DNA of 64,000 bases from Juglans regia (lineage: Eukaryota; Streptophyta; Magnoliopsida; Fagales; Juglandaceae), in NCBI RefSeq assembly GCF_001411555.2, contig NC_049909.1:18214623-18278622 (forward strand). The letters run 5' to 3'. Made by a program: the position numbers and the translations under genes. A model generated the notes under the pieces. The model ran no database searches and was not told the DNA's origin. It saw only the letters and a program-made list of their open reading frames with translations. Positions 57,688 through 64,000 of this stretch are shown in pieces. Numbering within the stretch: the stretch's first letter is position 1; each line of letters starts with the position of its first letter.

Positions 57688-58222
57688 ATGGCAGTGAGAG
57701 GAGGTTGCACAGGGATAAAAACGTAAAACACCGAGCAGATGAGAGAAAACTGAGGGGTAAAAAGGGGATATGTGAAAAACAAAGAGGCAAAATGGGAAGA
57801 TGATGTTCTTTTTGGGATAGACGTTTTTACGTATAAAAAAATATAATAAAAGTTGAAGGTAGAGTTAGGGGTGGGTAGTAGGACTGTTTATCTGGCCGGA
57901 TTTTTTCTAGGCCCGGTCTGGAACCCGAAAAATTGGATTCCAGTTTCGAGTTCTGGCCCGGATCAAATACTGGCCGAAACCTGGATTGCCAAAACCCGGA
58001 CCTGTCCGGTTCGGGTAGGGTTTGAAACCCGAATACCGGATTTTAAACCTGGTACCCAGATTCCATTTTATTCACCCCGCTGCTTTCTATTCGTTTTTCA
58101 CTCTCTCTCGTCCAAATAATGCTCCTGCTCCAACCGAAACCCTCATTCTCTCCATCTTCTCGTTCTCCAATCGAAACCAAGAATCCAAATCGAAACCTCT
58201 TGATGTCTCTCTGTGAAACCCT

Positions 58223-58285
<63 letters not shown>

Positions 58286-58919
58286 CAAGTCCAAACCGAA
58301 ATCAAAACCTTAGCTCTCTCTCTAGCCGTATCTTCTACTCTCTCTCTCTCTCTCCAAAATCATAGCCTTTGAGTTTCTGAGGCATTTTCTCTCGCTGGAG
58401 TTTCTGACACTCTATCAGAAGGCTTGAGCCAGGAAGACTTTGGGAGTGAATCGTGGGTAAGCTATTGCTCTTTTTTTTTAAAAAAAAAAAAATCTTTTTG
58501 AGGTATTTAGATGTTTTCAAAACCGATCTGTACTTTATTGATAAGAATCGACACTCTAGTTTCATTAAGTTCTAATTTTTCTAGATGTTTTTTTTTTAAA
58601 ATCAATTGTGTTTCTGGGTGAAGTGTAAAATAAGAGCAACGCATTTATGGTGAAGGGGTTATATGTCTTAGAAAAATGAGAATTCATTTGTGTGCTTGGA
58701 TTGTGGGTAATAGTTGAACATACATGTTGCAGTTGGCCAAAGTTGTGCGCTTTATGCTTGTAATTCAATGGAACTCAGTACTGATAATTATATTTTTATA
58801 CTGATGAACATTTTGGGTTTCTATGTTGTTGCTTTCAAGGTTTTTGACGATGGTGTTTCTGGAAATGCAGGTCATGGAATTTCTCAAGTCACTGGTGACA
58901 TTGAAAAAGTGAAGTGCTT

Positions 58920-58956
<37 letters not shown>

Positions 58957-59900
58957 TGTTATTGGTTCTGAGGATGCCTTCATATCAAGCTTAACAAAAA
59001 ATATTTTTCCTTTATTTTGGGGTTAGTCTTTGGGATAATCTTACTAACTAAAAAATGGGATCAAATGAAATATAGACACGAGATAGACTTGGGGTTAGTC
59101 TTTATTGGCTCTGCTTTCTCATATTATAGTTTCTCTGTTTTATAATCCTCTCTTGGAAGAAAGTAACCTCTATCTAAAGAAAAGAAGAGAAATGGCAGGA
59201 TTTACACCAAAAACCCAATATTGCTTTTATATGGAGAAAATTAAGATACCAATCCAATTGTGAATGTGACAATATTGTTGGCTCTCTAGCTTCTAGAACT
59301 CATAAAGTCTATGCAGCATATCATTTTCTAGTTTAACTCATATATGATATATCAAAGGGAGAAAATTAGCAGGCCTCTTTATCCATTGAAGATCTCTTAT
59401 CTTTTTTTTTTTTTTTTGTGGGTTGGGGTCTAACTTGAAGATCTGTTATAAGGATTTATACATATATATATATAGGTGTTATAATAGAGTGTGTTCATGT
59501 GTCTTTATTCCAAGAACACTGTACTGATCTGCATAGCAAAATGCTGGGCTTTTTGTTTGTGATGGTAGGTGTCGACTTACCTTCTGATATCGACCTCATC
59601 AGCGGCTGCCACCAGAGTTTATGACTGGCAATCCAGCTGGGGTTGATGATGGGAAAGTCTTTTAAGTTTTAGAGAATCTGTCAAGTATTAAAACCTATCA
59701 AGTATTAATGTCGATATGATTTTCAGGGCTTTGACAAACCTTTGCAAACAAGCTTTGCTTTATCTTTATTGTGGTTCCATTATTTAACCCAAACACTTAA
59801 ACTCTTCCTTAGAAGTCAATTCATAACTTCACATATAAATTCATATATATAGATATGAGAATGTAATTTAATTAAAAAAAAAAATTAAAATTCTATCTAC
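57007..59900. other. Intergenic region with CT/GA tracts and CCGG-rich repeat, no gene supported
   Basis: Open frames at 57,350-57,790 and 58,040-58,320 come from long (GA)n (57,623-57,685) and (CT)n (58,225-58,282) tracts and are not credible. At about 57,880-58,075 lies a repeat made of degenerate CCCGG and GAACCCG words, a relative of the one at 60,290-60,485. Between 58,080 and 58,470 the sequence is pyrimidine-rich with CGAAACC words and looks like a plant 5' leader, but no credible coding exon follows. Confidence 0.5.
57623..57685. repeat. (GA)n microsatellite, 63 bp
   Basis: Uninterrupted GA dinucleotides; a matching (CT)n tract of about 58 bp lies at 58,225-58,282. Likely polymorphic. 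Confidence 0.95.
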
Positions 59901-59904
59901 TTAC

Positions 59905-60122
59905 ATGAGCTCTTTAGGACTCCATAAAATAGCATAGTGATGAAAATTCTTGGTGGGGTCAAACCATAAGTGAAACTTCATATCTTTGCCAATAATCCTC
60001 CCATCCCCACTCCCTCTGATGTAAACATTGGTCTGCAAGGTATAAGGCTTCCCAAATGTCGTTCCCAGGAACTCAATGTCCACTTCATCTTGGAAACCTG
60101 GATGAGCTTCATTGTTAGAGAG
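59905..60122 (-). pseudogene. Orphan exon of a xyloglucan endotransglucosylase/hydrolase
   Basis: A 218-nt exon on the minus strand with good borders (acceptor CATGACAG, donor CAT|GTAAGT) and no internal stop. It encodes the GH16 active-site segment: [38 protein letters not shown] and [18 protein letters not shown]. The ExDxE catalytic residues are present (EVDIE), and the RGSGDGR insertion is like the XTH27-30 group. Known XTHs cut and rejoin xyloglucan in the cell wall. I find no preceding signal-peptide exon and no following XTH C-terminal exon nearby, so it is a fragment left by duplication or transposon capture, unless the other exons are beyond very large introns. Confidence 0.8.
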
Positions 60123-60284
60123 CTGTCATGCATAGACCAATTCAACAAAAGAAAGTTTTCAAAATGGTGTTTTTCTTCTTAAGTAGTAAAATTAGTAGAG
60201 GTATTTTGGGTCCAAACTCTCACATAGAAAGCAGTTATGACTCCTGCAGTGTAACTAGGTTGAAGCTTAATGGAGGCACCAAAG

Positions 60285-60490
60285 TACCCAGATCCCGGAA
60301 CCCGGGTTCTTAAAAAAAAAAAAAATCGGGTTCAACCTGGAACTCGGAATCCGGGTTTTAAGAAACCCGGGTTTAACCGAGTTTCGTTCCGGGTTTGACC
60401 CGGACCAACCCGGCCCGGGTTTGAAACCCTGGTCCCAGTCTGGGTTTACTCGGGTTCCCGGGTTGGAACCCGGATGAACACCCTTAGTGG
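60285..60490. repeat. Degenerate ACCCGGGTT word repeat
   Basis: About 200 bp built of overlapping CCCGG, AACCCGGGTT and GGAACCCG words on both strands, with a poly(A) run inside. A related repeat is at 57,880-58,075. Many near-palindromes give it strong folding potential. It is non-coding. Confidence 0.75.
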
Positions 60491-61082
60491 GCAGTGGGGC
60501 CCCTTCCCCGCTGCCCCGCCCCTCATGGAGAGGGCCTAGCGGGGGCGGGGGCGGGGGGCGGGATGACTCCAGCGGGGCCCTGCTTCGCCCCTACTCCATA
60601 TATATAATTATTTATTTATTTATATATATAAATAAATATATTGTATATAGATATATACAATTTATTAAATACTTAAAATTGTATTCAAGTCATTGGATTG
60701 CCTTGGCTCCTATGTCAACCTTTATATAAGAGGTCAATGCAATATAATAGTCATCCTTAAGCAATGTGAGACTTAGTAGTATGAGGCTAAGACAATCCAA
60801 AATCTAATTTTAATGAGTTTAAGTTCTTTTCATATTTATAAATTTTAATTATTATTTAAATTATATTATAATTTTTTTTTAGACCAAAATTTCTTTTTTT
60901 AAACACAATATGTTGGCGTAGGCGGGGGTTGGGGCAGATGGGGTTTTTTCCTCCAACCCCCCGACATCGGAGTGGGGGACCTCGCCCCCGCCTCCCAAGG
61001 GCGGACGAAAATCCCCAAGCCCTGCATGGTGAAGGGCAGGGTGCGGGTACCCCGCCCTGCACCATGCGGGTATCACCCCTAG
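60486..61082. repeat. Element with two GC-rich arms and an AT-rich centre
   Basis: GC-rich arms at 60,486-60,595 (GCGGGGGCGGGGGCGGGG) and about 60,915-61,082 (CCCCCGCCTCCC; CACCATGCGGGTATCACCCC) enclose a strongly AT-rich middle (60,600-60,900). The arms are roughly complementary in composition and motif (CCCCGCC against GGCGGGG), which suggests a degenerate foldback element. Borders near CCTTAG and CCCTAG are tentative. Confidence 0.45.
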
Positions 61083-61119
61083 GTAGAGTATATTTTATTG
61101 GGTTGAATCGATTGATTAG

Positions 61120-61345
61120 TTAGGGTTGGTTTGGATAGAAAGTTTAAATGAGATGAGATGAAATATTTTGTTAAAAATTGAATAAAATATTATTAATTAT
61201 AACTTTCTAGTATTATTTTTATTTTAGGATTTGAAAAAATTAAATTATTTATTATATTTTTGTATGAAAATTTAAAAAAATTATAATAATAAAATAAATA
61301 AAATGAGATGAGATATGTTTGCATATCCAAACTCATTCCTTTAAT
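61120..61345. mobile_element. MITE of the GGTTTGGATA / ATGAGATGAG family
   Basis: The left end GGGTTGGTTTGGATA and the right end TATCCAAACTCATTCC are imperfect inverted repeats near TA dinucleotides. The body has AAATGAGATGAGATGAAATA on the left and AAAATGAGATGAGATATG on the right, with an AT-rich middle. Confidence 0.7.
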
Positions 61346-63499
61346 CATAATGTGGAGAGATAAAAGGTTAAGCCCAAGATTGGGTCTAGCCACTGGGCCA
61401 CATTAGGGGATAAGATAAAGGGATAAGAGTAGGAGACAAGGAAGCACATGGAGCAAGCAGGTGGCAATGGGCTTCATAGCGGGACAAAGGGAAAGTGGGA
61501 AGAGAAGGGAAGTTGACACACGCAAATGGGTTCAGTCCACTGCAGACTGGCATACGCAACCAAAAGATATATAAAAAGCCATCGACCAGATGACTAAAGG
61601 GGCTCTCGACTTTGACTTCTTCCTCTTCTTCTTTAAACTATCTAATCTTATATAATTATTATAATTTTCTCAAAATTTTATATAAAATATAATAAATAAT
61701 TTAATTTCTTATATTTTAAAATAAAAAATAATATTTTATTTTAATTTTAATTTTAATTTATCTCATATCAAACGGCGCTCAAAATCTAAGCAATAAGAAG
61801 GGTAGTAATAAGCAAACAATTCATTCACAATAGATAGACAACTTTAATATAATAATATTTTTTATTATATTTAAACACATCAAATCAAAAGTACAAGTCA
61901 AAATAAAATTTAAAATAATATTGTTTTATTACATAGTTGTATACAAGTTGTTATTTAGTAATAATTTTATTATTTTTCAAGAAAAAAACTACTTTACCTC
62001 CCAATTATATCGCTCAATTTGACCACTTGATATATATATATACACTAGCGGTTGGGCAATGTGCGAGGCACATTTGCCCGGTTGAAAAATAACTTATTTT
62101 ATAAAATAAAATATGTTTTGGGTTAAAAAAAAAAAACATAATCATAAGTGAAATAAGTAGTATATAGAGAATTTTTTATGAACTCAATTTCTGTACCTAA
62201 CAAGTGAAAAGAGATGTGGAGAATTTTTATGATAGTGATAGTACTTCATTATATAAATCGAAGCAATCCAACTGAAGAAAAAAAAATGAGAAGTGGTAAA
62301 ATGAAAGGTTGGATTTAAATCTTAAAAAGTTTAATGTACCAGCAGCATACTCATCCTTCAAAAAACAACACACGTAGACATTATATCCTTAGATATGATT
62401 TAGATCGATGTATTAATAGTAGTGACATGGTTTGTGAATAGTAATATATAAAATTATTTGGATTAAGATGTTTTATTTGATTTTAGAAAATGAGAAAAAA
62501 AAAAGTTAAAATAAAAATATTATAAAAGTTAAAATATTATTGGAATATAATTTTTTAATGTAGTTTTTGTTTTAAAATTTTAAAAATTTATATTTAAGAA
62601 AATTGTAATGATTAGATTAATAAATTAAAAAATATTTTATATTTAAATAATATTTTAAAAAATATATAAAAGTTTATGAAAACTTAAGAATCTATTAATC
62701 TCTTCCTCGAACTCAATAATTTTGTTTGGGAAGAGATAGATTGTCAATTCCCTCCTGACCCAATGATGTTGTAAATTTTTTATTTTTTTAAAAATGTTTA
62801 TGATGATTAAAAAAATACATGAAAAAAAATCTAATTATTTATATAGTTATACTTTTTTAAAAATATTTAACAAAATTTTATTATTTATTTAATGATGGAA
62901 TATTAGTATTTTATAAATGGCTTGGTTATTTTGAAATTAGTGGTAAAATCCTGTATGGCGTATGATATAATAAACAGTAATAGGATATGCGAAAAAAACA
63001 TGCGAAGAAAAAAAAAAAAAACAGCTTCTTTATTGATCATTTAAAACTCAAAAATCAATATTTTTTCCACTTTTTCTTTCTTCCTCTCTCTCATTCCCTA
63101 CGCACGATTGCGGTATTGCGTCGCACATTGGCATTCACATGGACAAAAAAAAAAAAAAAATTTACTGTTCATTACTGTTCATCATAATGTCGATGAACAG
63201 TAATAAGATATGAAAAAAAAAAGGCTGATTTAGATTTACTGTTCACGATGAACAGTAATAAATAGTAACGTTATAGTGGCTTTTAAGTATAGGCAGATTT
63301 ACTTAGTGATCAAGAAAGTGATTTTAAGTATATTGAGATTTTTTTTAAAAAAAAAATATTTAAATATATTAAAAAAATATGAAAAAAGGCTAAAAAATAA
63401 CTAGCTTTAGCGGGCAGCAGAGTAGCTCGACTATTGTTTAAAAATGATTCCTTTGCACCACAATACTATTGCGTCGATTGCATGTTGTGGTGGAAATAA

Positions 63500-63865
63500 T
63501 AATGCTAGAGCCACCGGCGGGGGATCTCGCTGGCTCTAGCATGTATTTTTTATGTGTTTTTTTAATTCTTTTTTATATAGATTTTTTTAACAATTTTAAA
63601 TATTTAAAAAATCAAAAAAATTTAGAACATCATTAAAAAATAATTCTTTAATTACGTCGTGATTAAGGAAATATTTTATGATTTTTATTTTATTTTGTAA
63701 TTGAGGAAATATTTTTTAATAAATTTTTTTAATTTTTAATTAATAAAGTGTTTTTTTAATAATGTTTTAAATTTATTTTATTTTTTTAAAATATGAAAAA
63801 TTTTTTATGTAAAAGATAAGTTAAAAAAAATACATGCCAGAATCAGTGGAGCTCCCAGCGGAGTC
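63500..63865. repeat. Foldback element with hairpin end
   Basis: The left arm (about 63,520-63,555) and right arm (about 63,830-63,860) share GCATGTATTTTTT and flanking GGGGATCTCGCTGG / GGGAGCTCCACTG-like words in inverted orientation, around an AT-rich body. The left end also has its own stem, GCTAGAGCCA with TGGCTCTAGC. It has no coding capacity. Confidence 0.6.
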
Positions 63866-63879
63866 CCAAGCAGTGTTTT

Positions 63880-64000
63880 AAATTTCATACTGTACTGGCT
63901 GGTACGGTCGAAATTTTTCGTTTCGATCGTCCGGTCGGTACAGGTACTATATCTGTTCCATACCGGCCGTACCGGCCATACCGGATTAAATTTCGGCCTG
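63880..64000. repeat. TACCGG-word repeat at the window edge
   Basis: Overlapping GGTACGGTC, CGGTCGGTAC, ATACCGGCC and GTACCGGCC words form near-palindromes. The element continues beyond the window, so its type cannot be judged. Confidence 0.6.

Larger units (their letters stand above)
61350..64000. other. Very AT-rich spacer with repeat remnants, no gene seen
   Basis: No credible open frame. A MITE relative ends near 61,785 (CATATCAAACGGCG). Around 62,400-62,460 GTAGTGACATGGTTTGTGAATAG words recall the MITE at 37,032. ACTGTTCATNATGAACAGTAATAA words recur near 63,170-63,260. A hairpin-ended element lies at 63,500-63,865, and from about 63,880 to the window end there is a TACCGGCC-word repeat cut by the border. 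Confidence 0.55.

Noticed and set aside
57348..57790. Minus-strand open frames of 117 and 144 codons
   Set aside because: Dominated by Ser-Leu runs from the (GA)n tract.
58043..58313. Open frames across the (CT)n tract on both strands
   Set aside because: Arg-Glu and Ser-Leu runs from a microsatellite; no gene evidence.

Overview
This window looks like nuclear DNA of a woody dicot plant. It is AT-rich, with long (AT)n and (CT)n runs, genes with GT-AG introns, plant-specific gene families (a NGATHA-type B3 factor, xyloglucan endotransglucosylase) and many plant transposons. The type of MITEs would fit a Fagales tree such as the walnut family, but that is a guess from memory and not shown by the sequence.

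Host genes are few. (1) About 1.2-6.1 kb, plus strand: a multi-exon gene for a large serine/asparagine-rich plant protein of unknown function, with uncertain 3' end. (2) 17.6-19.4 kb, minus strand: an intact NGATHA-like B3 repressor gene with a 5'-UTR intron. (3) 43.37-47.45 kb, plus strand: a complete two-exon TIM13 gene (mitochondrial small Tim chaperone) whose single intron carries a 2.57-kb PIF/Harbinger-like insertion. Around these lie broken host-gene pieces: an ACT-domain (ACR9/10-like) exon and an inositol-phosphorylceramide-synthase-like exon at 49.6-51 kb, and an orphan XTH exon at 59.9-60.1 kb.

The rest is mobile DNA. The largest item is an 11.5-kb CACTA (En/Spm) transposon at 22,135-33,625 with CACTACAACA ends, a 3-bp target duplication, a TNP2-like transposase gene with two 1-nt frameshifts, an apparently intact six-exon TNP1-like gene, an extra open rightward gene with a coiled-coil tail, a long hairpin in the TNP2 leader, a 96-bp tandem array, and dense subterminal arrays of the palindrome CGTTCGAACG and of GGGACGAAA. 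This is the best candidate for a system worth study.

Other elements: a gag fragment of a Ty1/copia element (12.2 kb), a 5'-truncated LINE (34.9-35.7 kb), a deleted copia element with both LTRs and target duplication (36.0-38.6 kb) that contains a MITE, a nearly complete Ty3/gypsy chromovirus-type element with CAGCA target duplication (51.7-57.0 kb), a tRNA-derived SINE (49.1-49.3 kb), and several MITE families, some nested. The stretches 6.4-12.1, 12.9-17.5, 19.6-22.1, 38.7-43.0, 57.0-59.9 and 61.1-64.0 kb hold no gene that I can support; they are AT-rich spacer with microsatellites and MITEs.
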